NCBI GenBank assembly: GCA_003220685.1
Contig: QHTE01000006.1
Location: 1 to 56,813, forward strand
From: Candidatus Rokuibacteriota bacterium
GTDB lineage: Bacteria > Methylomirabilota > Methylomirabilia > Rokubacteriales > CSP1-6
Length of the DNA stretch: 56,813 nucleotides
Reading direction: 5' to 3'
Shown here: one piece after another, positions 1-10,072 of the stretch
Numbering within the stretch: position 1 is the first letter of the stretch
Layout: every line of letters begins with the position of its first letter
Notes under the pieces: generated by a model
Databases searched by the model: none
Seen by the model: the letters and a program-made list of their open reading frames with translations, nothing else
What the model was told of the DNA's origin: nothing
Translations under genes and position numbers: made by a program

Positions 1-143
1 CAATTCGCGTCGCCGGGGATGGTTACGGTCTTGATGACGTCCCCGACGGCAGCCTCCGCGGCGCGACCTATCGTCCCGAGCGCTAGAGTGATCACCAACC
101 CGACAACGGCCCAGTTCACGAAGCTCCGGCTCTTCCTGCTCAT
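1..143 (-). CDS. Secreted protein, N-terminal part only (runs off the window)
   Basis: The minus strand opens with ATG at 143-141 behind GGAG, and encodes a charged N-terminus (MSRKSRSF), a hydrophobic stretch (WAVVGLVITLALGTIG) and a probable cleavage site after RAAEA. The mature part begins AVGDVIKTVTIPGDAN and then leaves the window. This is a classical signal peptide, so the product is exported. A start such as GDVIKTVTIPG recalls secreted beta-propeller-like proteins, but 47 residues are too few to name a family. The gene is divergent from the LuxR gene to its right. Confidence 0.6.
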   Translation of the reverse strand, partial: MSRKSRSFVNWAVVGLVITLALGTIGRAAEAAVGDVIKTVTIPGDAN

Positions 144-406
144 TCCTCTCCACTCCCTCATTCGCCCACTCACGTCCTCACGGCCTCTCGTGTTCGCACG
201 CTGCCTCTGATCGACACGTCCTGGAGAACCGAGCGGGGCCTGATCTTATCTCTGAGTCACTTTGAAGAGTCTCGTTGAACAGCCCGCGGAGTCTTGGTAC
301 GGACAAGCGTGTTTTCCCTTGCGGAATCTGTAGACCTCGTCTGGGAAGCCCCATCCGAGAGGGCTCACCTGCGCGTTGACTTTTAACTTGGTGTGGGTTA
401 GACGTC

Positions 407-426
407 CATACGTAGTTCTACGTATG
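407..426. promoter_or_regulatory. Perfect 20-bp palindrome at the luxR start (candidate operator)
   Basis: The sequence is CATACGTAG-TT-CTACGTATG: two perfect 9-bp arms separated by TT, ending one base before the TTG start at 428. A TTGACT hexamer at 376-381 lies about 17 bases upstream of a weak -10 (TAGACG, 399-404), so the palindrome would overlap the transcription start. A dimeric helix-turn-helix protein could bind here, and autoregulation by the adjacent LuxR protein is the simplest inference. Confidence 0.55.
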
Positions 427-427
427 T

Positions 428-1537
428 TTGGGAACGCTCGAGCGTGGGGTCGTATTGGAGCACTTAACCCAGCGAGACATCCGGGCTCTTGTTGCGTGCG
501 TGGCAGAGATTTCTGCGCTCCGCGATCTCGACGCCTTCCGTGACCATGTGGTTCGCGCGATCGCGAAGGTCGTTCCGGCCGAGGTCATCGCATACACCGA
601 GATCGGGTTCGGACAGCCCACCGCCCGGGTCTTCCATCCCGCCCATGTCGTCACTCCCGACCTCATGCAGACCTTTGAGCACCACAAACACGAGCATCCG
701 CTCATCAGGCATTTCAGCGAGAATCCTCAGGCTCGTGCGGCCAAAATCTCTGACTTCTTGACTCAGCGCGAGTTCCACCGCCTTGGGCTCTATAACGAGT
801 TCTTCCGCAAGATCGATGTGGAGCACCAGATAGTCATCGGCCTGCCCGCCCCGTCGCCACGGGTCGGCGGGGTCGCACTCAGCCGGAGTGGGCCGGACTT
901 CTCGGAGCGTGACCGGATGCTTTTGAGTGTGCTTCAGCCCCACATCGTTCAGGCCCACCGAAACGCTGCGTCGTTTTCTCAGATCAAGCAAGAGGCTACG
1001 CTGGCCCTGACGGGGCTGGAGGAGATCGGACGGGGGATCGTTCTGTTGGGACCGGATGGCGCCGTCCGGTTCGCGACGCGGCTGGCCCGTCAGTGGTTGA
1101 CAAGTTACTTCGGTCATCGAGGGATGCGGTCAAAGCGCTTGCCGGAGGCTCTTCAGCGCTGGGTCACATTCCATGTGACGACGGTCGGCAGGCCCGGCGA
1201 CGTCTCTGCCGCCGGCAAACCGTTAGTGGTCGAGGGTCCCGAGAATCGTCTCGTCGTCCGGCTGATTCCCGCCGAGGGCGGTAGCCTCCTCTTGCTGCAA
1301 CAGCAGCACACCGTCCCCAGGCCTGCGTCCCTCGAGGCCCTGGGGCTCAGCCGTCGCGAGGCGGAGGTGCTCGCCTGGGTGGCTCAAGGCAAGACCGACG
1401 CCGCCATCGGGATGATCCTGAGCCTGAGCCCCCGCACGGTCGGCAAGCACCTCGAGCATATCTACGAGAGGCTCGGCGTCGAGAACCGATTGGCAGCGGC
1501 CGCGCTCGCGTACACCACGCCGCTGGCGACGTTCTAG
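428..1537 (+). CDS. LuxR-family transcriptional regulator
   Basis: A 369-residue protein whose last about 60 residues form a LuxR/FixJ helix-turn-helix (LSRREAEVLAWVAQGKTD, then SPRTVGKHLEHIYERLGV). The N-terminal 290 residues have no motif I can name; length and lack of membrane segments suggest a GAF/PAS-like cytoplasmic sensor. There is no receiver domain, so it is not a classical response regulator. The open frame begins at TTG 428 directly after the palindrome. TTG 455, preceded by GGGG, is an equally good start and would shorten the protein by nine residues. The target genes are unknown; the palindrome points to autoregulation. It is convergent with thiC, with 77 bases between them. Confidence 0.85.
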   Translation: MGTLERGVVLEHLTQRDIRALVACVAEISALRDLDAFRDHVVRAIAKVVPAEVIAYTEIGFGQPTARVFHPAHVVTPDLMQTFEHHKHEHPLIRHFSENPQARAAKISDFLTQREFHRLGLYNEFFRKIDVEHQIVIGLPAPSPRVGGVALSRSGPDFSERDRMLLSVLQPHIVQAHRNAASFSQIKQEATLALTGLEEIGRGIVLLGPDGAVRFATRLARQWLTSYFGHRGMRSKRLPEALQRWVTFHVTTVGRPGDVSAAGKPLVVEGPENRLVVRLIPAEGGSLLLLQQQHTVPRPASLEALGLSRREAEVLAWVAQGKTDAAIGMILSLSPRTVGKHLEHIYERLGVENRLAAAALAYTTPLATF

Positions 1538-1614
1538 AATCCCGACAAGTACGCGAGCGCCGAGGCGAAGCGCGAACGACCTTCACGCGTTCCGAGGAGA
1601 GAGAGCTTCCGCGA

Positions 1615-3425
<1,811 letters not shown>

Positions 3426-3531
3426 TTCAGCGGATCGGCAGCCGTGGCTACCGTGGCACAGCCTACGCTGGAACTAGCCTTCGAGCAAGTCGCCGCCGAC
3501 GTGCAGCTCGTGCGCCCGCCCGCTCCGGCCG

Positions 3532-5034
3532 TCAGCGAATGCGCCAGCTCTTGTCCACGTAGCGGTGCGCGTCCACGTCCGACACCTGGATCGCGGCTCG
3601 GTAGGCGCCGGCCTCCACGGTGTGGACGCGCGCGTCGACGGCGACCTGCTCGGCGTCGGGTCCCCCCTCGAGCGCCTCCGCGAGCACGCGCCCGTCGAGG
3701 TCACCGCGCTCGGCGATGCCCAAGAGCGCGAGGATCGTGGGCGTCACGTCCACGTTGCCCACGGGCACGCGGATCGTCGCCCGCTTCTTGAAGCTCGCGC
3801 CCCCGGCCAGGAACGTGTTGCGCACGTTCCACGGGCTCATGCTCCCGTGGTCGCTGGCGTAGAGCGTGGCACCGCCGCTGATGTTCGCCAGGTCGGCCCC
3901 CGGGACGCCGAACGCGTTCGGGCGAGAGCTCCACGGAAACGTGAAGAGCAGATCCGGCCCGCGCTCGGCGTTGGCCGCATGGATCAGCTCGAGCGAGAAC
4001 GTGCCCTCGACGGCGCCGCGCGCGTCGCCGGCCGCGCGGGCCGCGGTGAAGACCACGCCGCCCCACTCGCTCGCCTGGACGAGTCGTGCGATCTCCGCGG
4101 TGCGTGTCCGATCGTGGCCCGCGACGTGAACCGCGACCGCCTGCCCGCTGCTGGCCAGGACGACGTCGTCCGAGTCGGCCGACGCCTTCAGTCCGGCCTC
4201 GATGAGCGCGGCGGCGACGTCGACGCCCCCCGTGTTGGAGGTGAACCCGTGGTCGGAGACGACCAGCACGTCGGTCGAAGGGGTCAGCCCGAGGTCGTCG
4301 AGCGTCGCCAGCACGCGCGCGATCTCGCGGTCGTCGTTGGCGAGGGCCTCGCGCGAGGATGGCGAGCCCACACCCAGGTGGTGCTGGCTGTGATCCGGCT
4401 CGGTGAGCCAGTTGATCACAACGTCGGGCACGAGCTCCGGAATCACGTACTCGCGCAGCACGCGTTGCGTCCACGCGACCACCGCGTCGAACCGCTCGGC
4501 AGCGCCCCGCGGGGGCGCCGGCCCGAACCTGGCGAGGATCGCCTCGCTCGCCGAGGCGGGCCAGCCCACGATCTCGCCGGGGTCGAAGGCGCCGTTGACG
4601 AGCACGCCGATGCCGTCACGCGCTCGGGGATTGGTCAAGAGCGCGCTGCCCGTCGAGCCCGAGCTGACGGCCGCGAGCCGCAGCCCTCGCGCGTGAAGTC
4701 GCTCGCCGAGCGTGGCCGTGAGCACGAGCCGCCGGCCCGTGGCCTCGTCGAGCTCGAGCAGGCGGCGATAGTCACCCGTGTTCAGCGCGCGCGTCGGATC
4801 GACCTCCGCGGCGTAGATCTGGTTGCCCAGAATGCCGTTCGAGGCCGGCTGCATACCGGTCGCGAGCGCGGCCGCGTTGACGCGCGTCACCGTCGGGAAG
4901 ACGGCGTGGCCGTTCGTGAAATCCACGCCTTCGGACCGCAGGCGATGCAAGCTGGGCGTGCCGTCCGGGGTGACCGCGTCGGGCCGGAGCCCGTCGACCA
5001 CGAACACGATCACGAACCGTCTGCCGGCCGGCAT
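3532..5034 (-). CDS. Alkaline-phosphatase-superfamily hydrolase (type I phosphodiesterase / nucleotide pyrophosphatase)
   Basis: A 500-residue protein that opens directly with the metal-binding core (VIVFVVDGLRPD) and has the nucleophile region FPTVTRVNAAALATG, in which Thr is the expected catalytic residue. The later metal ligands are EPDHSQHH, VVSDHGF and SDHG. This is the zinc-dependent phosphodiesterase/pyrophosphatase fold. No signal peptide is visible with the ATG at 5034, so a cytoplasmic location is likely unless the start is upstream. Substrate is unknown. A TAGCAT hexamer (plus 5044-5049) lies nine bases before the ATG and there is no good ribosome site, consistent with a leaderless transcript. 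It is divergent from the flavin monooxygenase gene at 5088, only 53 bases away. Confidence 0.85.
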   Translation of the reverse strand: MPAGRRFVIVFVVDGLRPDAVTPDGTPSLHRLRSEGVDFTNGHAVFPTVTRVNAAALATGMQPASNGILGNQIYAAEVDPTRALNTGDYRRLLELDEATGRRLVLTATLGERLHARGLRLAAVSSGSTGSALLTNPRARDGIGVLVNGAFDPGEIVGWPASASEAILARFGPAPPRGAAERFDAVVAWTQRVLREYVIPELVPDVVINWLTEPDHSQHHLGVGSPSSREALANDDREIARVLATLDDLGLTPSTDVLVVSDHGFTSNTGGVDVAAALIEAGLKASADSDDVVLASSGQAVAVHVAGHDRTRTAEIARLVQASEWGGVVFTAARAAGDARGAVEGTFSLELIHAANAERGPDLLFTFPWSSRPNAFGVPGADLANISGGATLYASDHGSMSPWNVRNTFLAGGASFKKRATIRVPVGNVDVTPTILALLGIAERGDLDGRVLAEALEGGPDAEQVAVDARVHTVEAGAYRAAIQVSDVDAHRYVDKSWRIR

Positions 5035-5087
5035 GGGCTCGCTATGCTAGCGCGCTGCGGGCCGGATTGGTATCATCCCGAATCACC

Positions 5088-6293
5088 ATGAAAATCTGCT
5101 TCTTCCACCTCATGCCCTATCGGTTCCTGCCCGACGATTTCGAGCGGAAGTACCGGTCGGTCTGGGTCGACGTCCCGCATCACCTGCACGACGCCGAGAA
5201 GACGCGGGGCCTCTACCAGGAGTTCCTCGACGAGCTGGAGTTTGCCGAGGCGCAGGGCTTCGACGGCCTGTGCGTGAACGAGCACCACAACAACGCCTAC
5301 GGCCTGATGCCCTCGCCCAACCTCATGGCGGCGGCGCTCACGCGGCGGACGTCGCAGGCCGCGCTCGTCGTCCTCGGCAATAGCCTCGCCGCCTACAATC
5401 CGCCGCTCCGCGTGGCCGAAGAGTTCGCGATGCTCGACCTGCTCTCGGGCGGCCGGCTCGTTGCCGGTTTTCCGGTCGGCACGTCGATGGACATGAACTT
5501 CGCGTACGGGATCAACCCGGCCACACTGCGCGAGCGTTACTACGAGGCGCACGACCTGGTGATCCAGGCGTGGACGCGGCCCGAGGTCTTCGCATTCAAC
5601 GGCAAGTACACGCAGGTCCGCTACGCGAACATCTGGCCGCAGCCGCTGCAGAAGCCGCACCCGCCGGTGTGGATCCCGGGCGGCGGCAGCGTCGAGACGT
5701 GGGAGTGGACGGCGAAGCTCGACTACGTCTACTGCTACCTCTCGTACTTCGGCTACAAGCGCGGGCGCGCCACCATGGACGGCTTCTGGGAGGCGATCGC
5801 CCGCGTCGGCGCCGACGACAATCCGTACCGCGCTGGCTTCCTGCAGCTCGTGTGCGTGTCGGAGACCGACGCGCAGGCCGAGCGCGAGTACTTCCCGCAC
5901 GTGCACTACTTCTATCAGAAGTGTCTGAACGTCTGGGAAGGGTTCGCGGAGGCACCGGGCTACCGCACCGTCAAGACCGTGCAGAGCGGCACCCGCGCCC
6001 AGGTGGGCGCCGCGGCGCGCAAGGCGCGCCAGTCGCTCGACTGGGGCCAGTACGTCGATCAGGGCTACATCATCGCGGGCAGCCCGCAGACGGTGCGCCA
6101 GCAGCTCACCGACTGCATCCGCAGCTTGCGCGTCGGGCACCTGATGGTCCTGCTCCAGATCGGCAGCATGCCGAAGGAGCTGGCGTTCAAGAACACCGAG
6201 CTGTTCGCGAAGGAAGTCATGCCGCACGTCCGCGATCTGTGGCCGGGTTACAAGGACCGCTGGTGGCCGTCGGGCGCCCGGAACGGAGCGTAG
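5088..6293 (+). CDS. LLM-class flavin-dependent oxidoreductase (luciferase-like monooxygenase) 1
   Basis: About 401 residues of a bacterial-luciferase-like TIM barrel, beginning MKICFFHLMPYR, with NEHHNN and LLSGGRLVAGFPVG typical of the family. These enzymes use FMNH2 or F420 to oxygenate small organic substrates. I chose ATG 5088 over an in-frame TTG at 5067 because MKI begins the first beta strand. TATCAT at 5071-5076 is 11 bases ahead of it, suggesting a near-leaderless message. Its stop (6291-6293) abuts the ATG of the next gene, the first of four coupled genes. Substrate unknown; ring cleavage, desulfonation or Baeyer-Villiger-like oxidation are all possible. Confidence 0.9.
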   Translation: MKICFFHLMPYRFLPDDFERKYRSVWVDVPHHLHDAEKTRGLYQEFLDELEFAEAQGFDGLCVNEHHNNAYGLMPSPNLMAAALTRRTSQAALVVLGNSLAAYNPPLRVAEEFAMLDLLSGGRLVAGFPVGTSMDMNFAYGINPATLRERYYEAHDLVIQAWTRPEVFAFNGKYTQVRYANIWPQPLQKPHPPVWIPGGGSVETWEWTAKLDYVYCYLSYFGYKRGRATMDGFWEAIARVGADDNPYRAGFLQLVCVSETDAQAEREYFPHVHYFYQKCLNVWEGFAEAPGYRTVKTVQSGTRAQVGAAARKARQSLDWGQYVDQGYIIAGSPQTVRQQLTDCIRSLRVGHLMVLLQIGSMPKELAFKNTELFAKEVMPHVRDLWPGYKDRWWPSGARNGA

Positions 6294-7079
6294 ATGCCCG
6301 ACGAGCGCACGATCGAGATCCGGGGCGGCGCGGTGGCCTTCAGGGTCCTCGCCGCCGGACGCGGCGCGCCGCTGGTCTATTTCCATTCCTACTACGAGCG
6401 GAGCGTGTGGTCGCCGTTCCTCGAGCTGCTCGCCGGGTCGTTCAGCGTGTACGCGCCGGCGCATCCCGGCGTCGCGGGCTCGACCGGCATCGAGACGCTC
6501 GAGGATCTCCTCGACCTCACGCTCGCCTACGACGAGCTCATCGCGGCGCTCGGCGTCGACCGCGCGCACCTGGTCGGCCATTCGTTCGGCGGCATGGCTG
6601 CCGCGGAGCTTGCCGCCGTCTTGCCCGCTCGCGCGCGGAGCCTGACGCTCGTCTCGCCGCTCGGACTCTGGCGCGCCGACGCGCCGCCCGCCGACATCCT
6701 GATCCTGCCCGCCGACGAGCTCGCGGCCGTCCTCTGGCGCGACCCGGCCTCCAAGGTCGCGCGGGAGTGGGCCGTGGGCACGGGCGGCGACCCGGACGAC
6801 ATCGCCGCGCAGGTCGAGTCGCTCCAGCGACGGTCGTCGATGGCGAAGTTCGCGTGGCCGATTCCCGACAAGGGGCTCCGCCGTCGCCTGCACCGGATCG
6901 CCGCCCCGACGCTGCTGGTGTGGGGCGACGAGGATCACGCGAACCCGGTGGTGTACGCCGAGGAGTGGCAGCGGCGAGTCAAGGGCGCCGCGCTGCGTCT
7001 GCTCCCCGGCGGTCACATGGTCCTCCACGAGTCGCCGGAGGCGGCCGCGCGCGCCGTCGTGGAGCTCGCCGGCCCGTGA
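6294..7079 (+). CDS. Alpha/beta-fold hydrolase
   Basis: A 261-residue hydrolase with the nucleophile elbow GHSFGGM, an acid-bearing loop GDEDHANP and the catalytic His in GGHMVLHESPE. The oxyanion region is HSYYERSVW. It starts immediately after the stop of the upstream monooxygenase and overlaps the next gene by four bases (GTGA), so it is translated with both. In the context of two flavin monooxygenases and a dehydrogenase, hydrolysis of an ester or lactone made by oxygenation is a reasonable inference. No signal peptide is seen. Confidence 0.9.
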   Translation: MPDERTIEIRGGAVAFRVLAAGRGAPLVYFHSYYERSVWSPFLELLAGSFSVYAPAHPGVAGSTGIETLEDLLDLTLAYDELIAALGVDRAHLVGHSFGGMAAAELAAVLPARARSLTLVSPLGLWRADAPPADILILPADELAAVLWRDPASKVAREWAVGTGGDPDDIAAQVESLQRRSSMAKFAWPIPDKGLRRRLHRIAAPTLLVWGDEDHANPVVYAEEWQRRVKGAALRLLPGGHMVLHESPEAAARAVVELAGP

Positions 7080-7861
7080 CCCTCCTCGGCGGGAGCGCCC
7101 TCGTCACCGGCGGCGGCTCTGGGATCGGACGCGCGATCGCGCGGGCGCTCGCGTCCCAGGGCGCGGCGGTGGCGGTCATGGACCTCCTGCCGGAGGGCGG
7201 CAAGGAGACCGTCGCCGCGATCGCGGCGACAGGTGGCCGCACGACGTTCGTGCTGGGCGACGTGAGCCGGTGGGACGACGTCGATCGAGCGGTCGCGGCC
7301 AGCGTGCGCGAGCTCGGGCCGCTCGGGATCATGGTCAACGCCGCCGGCGTGCTCGACGGCTACGCGTCGGCCGACGAGATCGGCCCCGCGCTGTGGGAGC
7401 GCGTCATCGGCATCAACCTCACCGGCACGTTCTACGGCAGCAAGCGCGCGCTGGCCGAGCTGCTCCCGCGTGGGCGCGGACGCATCGTCAACATCGCCTC
7501 GGTCGCGGGCCTGGTCGGCTCCGGCGGCGGCGCCGCCTACACCGCGTCCAAGCACGGCGTGGTGGGGCTGACCCGTCAGCTCGCGATCGCGTACGCCGGC
7601 CGCGGTGTCACCGTGAACGCGATCTGCCCGGGCGCGATCCAGACGTCGCTGCGGGACAATTCGACGCGGATCCTCGGCGCGGACGCTCCGGCGATGCGCG
7701 GAGTCGGCGGCGACGAGGCGGCGGTGCGCGCGATCACGCCGGCGGGCCGTCGCGGCACGCTCGAGGAGATCGCAGCCGCCGCGTGCTACCTCGCCAGCTC
7801 GGAAGCGGACTACGTCACGGGCTCGACGCTCGTGGTCGATGGAGGATGGACAGCGAGATGA
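7076..7861 (+). CDS. Short-chain dehydrogenase/reductase
   Basis: A 261-residue classical SDR: the TGGGSGIG nucleotide-binding motif near the N-terminus, NAAG after beta 4, catalytic Ser in NIASVAG, and YTASK carrying the Tyr and Lys. ICPGAIQT and the C-terminal TGSTLVVDGGW are also typical. It would oxidise or reduce a hydroxyl/keto substrate with NAD(P)(H). The GTG start at 7076 overlaps the hydrolase stop (GTGA) and its own stop overlaps the next ATG (ATGA), so it is the middle of a translationally coupled operon. Confidence 0.93.
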   Translation: MTLLGGSALVTGGGSGIGRAIARALASQGAAVAVMDLLPEGGKETVAAIAATGGRTTFVLGDVSRWDDVDRAVAASVRELGPLGIMVNAAGVLDGYASADEIGPALWERVIGINLTGTFYGSKRALAELLPRGRGRIVNIASVAGLVGSGGGAAYTASKHGVVGLTRQLAIAYAGRGVTVNAICPGAIQTSLRDNSTRILGADAPAMRGVGGDEAAVRAITPAGRRGTLEEIAAAACYLASSEADYVTGSTLVVDGGWTAR

Positions 7862-9000
7862 TCAAGCGATTCCACGTGCTCTACGTCGGCCAGGTGGATC
7901 TCGAAAATATCGGCCTCGAGGGGACGCCGGCCAACGCGCGGCGTTACGACAACGACAAGCTGAGCGAGCCGTTCTTCGCGGCGCGCGACGTCGCCCAGCT
8001 GATGGACGATCTCGGCTACTACGCGCTGTGGACGGCCGAGCACCACTTCCAGCGCGAGGGTTACGAGGTCTTCCCGAACCTCGTCCAGCTCTCGCTCTGG
8101 CTCGCCACGCAGACGCGGCGGCTGAAGCTCGGCTGCGCCTTCAACGTGCTGCCGATGTGGCATCCGATCCGGCTGGCCGAGGACTACGCCATGGCCGACA
8201 TCGTCACCCACGGCCGCGTGATCATGGGCGTCGGCCGCGGCTACCACTCGCGCGAGGTCGAGTCGTTCGGCGCGCCTGTCATCGACCAGGCGGCGAACCG
8301 GGAGCTGTTCGAGGAGCAGGTCGATCTCCTGCTGAAGTGCTTCAACGAAGACTCCTTCAGCCATCGCGGCAAGCGCTACGAGGCGCCGCCGCCCGTCGAG
8401 TATCGCGGCTACACGCTGAGCGACATCACGTGCGTGCCGCGGCCCAAGCACCTGCCGGTCGAGATCTGGATGCCGATCGCCAGTAGCAAGTCGATCGACT
8501 ACATGGCCAGCAAGAACTTCAAGGCGATGGTGACCCTCAACGGCGAGCAGATCCTCGATGCCGTCGTCAAGGCGTATCGCGATGCGTGCGCGAAGTACGG
8601 GTACCGGAAACAGCTCGGCGAGGACATGATCTGGGGCGCCGGACTCTACCTGGCCGACACGCCCGAGGAGGCCAAGCGCCGGGTCGAGCCGGCGCACGAC
8701 GAGCGCTACAAGTGGTTCGCGCCGTTCGGGTTCGTGCGCTACGCCGACGGGCAAGGGCGTACGTGGGGCACGCCGGGGGCGCCGGCGCGCATCCCGTCGC
8801 TCGCCGACGGGATCCAGCAGAAGGCGTGGTTCTGCGGCCCGCCGACGCACGTGATCGACGGGATCAAGTCGATCGCGTCCAAGTATCCCGGGCTCGAGGA
8901 CTTCATGGTCCACTGGGCCGAGGGCCTGTCGGTCAAGGAGTTCAAGGAGCAGCTCCGCTGGTTCGCGCGCGACGTGATGCCCGCGCTCCAGACGCGCTGA
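7858..9000 (+). CDS. LLM-class flavin-dependent oxidoreductase 2
   Basis: About 380 residues, luciferase-like fold: AEHHFQREGY, RLKLGCAFNVLPMWHP, and GRVIMGVGRGYHSREVESFG. It is clearly a different subfamily from the gene at 5088, so the operon carries two distinct flavin enzymes rather than a duplication. ATG 7858 overlaps the SDR stop (ATGA); ATG 7846 is an in-frame alternative adding four residues. A weak hairpin with four T residues follows at 9029-9048. The role is unknown; the operon looks catabolic. Confidence 0.9.
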   Translation: MIKRFHVLYVGQVDLENIGLEGTPANARRYDNDKLSEPFFAARDVAQLMDDLGYYALWTAEHHFQREGYEVFPNLVQLSLWLATQTRRLKLGCAFNVLPMWHPIRLAEDYAMADIVTHGRVIMGVGRGYHSREVESFGAPVIDQAANRELFEEQVDLLLKCFNEDSFSHRGKRYEAPPPVEYRGYTLSDITCVPRPKHLPVEIWMPIASSKSIDYMASKNFKAMVTLNGEQILDAVVKAYRDACAKYGYRKQLGEDMIWGAGLYLADTPEEAKRRVEPAHDERYKWFAPFGFVRYADGQGRTWGTPGAPARIPSLADGIQQKAWFCGPPTHVIDGIKSIASKYPGLEDFMVHWAEGLSVKEFKEQLRWFARDVMPALQTR

Positions 9001-9028
9001 GCCGCGCCGAGGACCGCGCCGGCCCCGT

Positions 9029-9048
9029 ATACCCACCCCGGGTATTTT
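9029..9048 (+). terminator. Weak intrinsic terminator after the LLM operon
   Basis: ATACCC and GGGTAT form a 6-bp stem with an ACCCC loop, followed by TTT, 28 bases after the stop of the second monooxygenase. The stem is short, so termination strength is doubtful. Confidence 0.4.
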
Positions 9049-9165
9049 CCCTCGGGCGAACCCCCCAAGGGATGGTATTTTCTCTTTCGCGGCCCTCGTA
9101 CATGTGGTAGGAATACCCCCGAGGGAAGCACGGGCCGGACCACCATCACGAGGGAAGGAGGCACT

Positions 9166-9327
9166 ATGGCGAAGGGGAAGAAGGCGTTCGGGGGCTACTC
9201 GATCAGCTTCAAGGGCTGCAAGGACTCGGCGGAGTCCATCTTCGGCGGCTCGCCGATCGGGCCGTCCGAGATGACCAAGAAACTCTGGGTCTACGTGAAG
9301 CGGAAGAAGCTGGCCGGCAAGAGGTAG
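9166..9327 (+). CDS. Small SWIB/MDM2-like protein, 53 residues
   Basis: ATG 9166 is preceded by AAGGAGG with five bases of spacing, the best ribosome site in this part of the window. The product is MAKGKKAFGGYSISF followed by a segment IFGGSPIGPSEMTKKLW and VYVKRKKLAGKR. The pattern S-P-(h)-x-P-x-E-(h)-T-K-K-L-W-x-Y-(h)-K matches the first half of the SWIB/MDM2 domain as found in bacterial SWIB proteins, fused to a lysine-rich start. At 53 residues it lacks the second half of the domain. The strong site and a terminator 22 bases after the stop argue that it is a real, separately expressed gene. A role near DNA is a guess from basic charge. Confidence 0.8.
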   Translation: MAKGKKAFGGYSISFKGCKDSAESIFGGSPIGPSEMTKKLWVYVKRKKLAGKR

Positions 9328-9349
9328 TCCCGCTCCTTCGTGGCACCGC

Positions 9350-9385
9350 GGGCGGCTTGCGCTCGGCGAGCCGCCCTTCGCTTTT
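9350..9385 (+). terminator. Intrinsic terminator of the SWIB-like gene
   Basis: A perfect 8-bp GC stem GGGCGGCT / AGCCGCCC (9350-9357 and 9369-9376), 11-base loop, then TTCGCTTTT. It lies 22 bases after the stop codon at 9327. The opposite-strand transcript from 9419 would have no T-run, so it serves the plus strand. Confidence 0.75.
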
Positions 9386-9418
9386 CCGGCGAGCCGCCGG
9401 CGCGTTCTCGACGAGACC

Positions 9419-10072
9419 TCACCGCGGGAGGCGGTCGAGCGCGTCGACGATCAGATCGGCGCGCACACCCAGCTCCTCCTCCGGCGCGCCCGAGCGGTTG
9501 CACCAGGCGACCTGGTAGCCGAACGCCTTCGCGCCGGCCACGTCCCAGCCGTTCGAGGACACGAACAGGAGCTCGCCCGCCGAGGCACCGAGCGTCTCGG
9601 GGCCGAGCGCGTAGACGCGCGGCGAGGGCTTGTACGTCTTCACCCGGTCGACCGAGATGACGTGCTCCAGGAAGGTCGTGAGCCCGCTCGCGGTCACGGC
9701 GGCCGCCAGCATCGTCGGCGCGCCGTTCGAGAGCACCGCGCGCGGCCGGCCGGCCAGGCGCCCGAGCGCCGGCTTCACGTCGGGAAAGCAGGCGAGCGAG
9801 AGGTAGGCATCCATCAGGCGCCGGATCTGCGCGTCCGTCGCCGCGAGACCGAGCTGGCGGATCGCGTAGCGGAGCGCCGCCTCGGTGACTTCCCAGAAGT
9901 CGGCGTAGGTGCCCATCAGCGCCCGCAGCCACGTGTACTCGAGCTGCTTCTGCCGCCACGTGGCCGAGAGGGTCACCGGATCGCTCGTGATCTCGCGGCC
10001 CGCCTCGACCACCGAGTGCACGTCGAAGAGCGTGCCGTAGGCGTCGAAGACGTAGCCGCGGATCGGGCTCAC
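9419..10072 (-). CDS. Haloacid dehalogenase type II (HAD superfamily)
   Basis: 217 residues with the HAD nucleophile in FDAYGTLFDVHS, motif II Ser in LSNGAP, motif III Lys in RVKTYKPSPRVY, and the acidic motif IV region SSNGWDVAGAKAFGY. VAWCNRSG is typical of L-2-haloacid dehalogenases, which hydrolyse 2-haloalkanoic acids through an aspartyl ester. A general phosphatase-like role cannot be excluded. The GTG start at 10072 overlaps the stop of the upstream carboxypeptidase gene (GTGA), so the two are co-translated although their functions look unrelated. Confidence 0.88.
   Translation of the reverse strand: MSPIRGYVFDAYGTLFDVHSVVEAGREITSDPVTLSATWRQKQLEYTWLRALMGTYADFWEVTEAALRYAIRQLGLAATDAQIRRLMDAYLSLACFPDVKPALGRLAGRPRAVLSNGAPTMLAAAVTASGLTTFLEHVISVDRVKTYKPSPRVYALGPETLGASAGELLFVSSNGWDVAGAKAFGYQVAWCNRSGAPEEELGVRADLIVDALDRLPR

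Noticed and set aside
1538..1614. A terminator between the convergent LuxR and thiC genes
   Set aside because: No stem of more than five pairs followed by T residues on either strand.
5073..7028. A 651-codon minus frame across the monooxygenase and hydrolase genes
   Set aside because: No domain, extreme Arg content, and both plus-strand genes have intact catalytic motifs and coupled starts.
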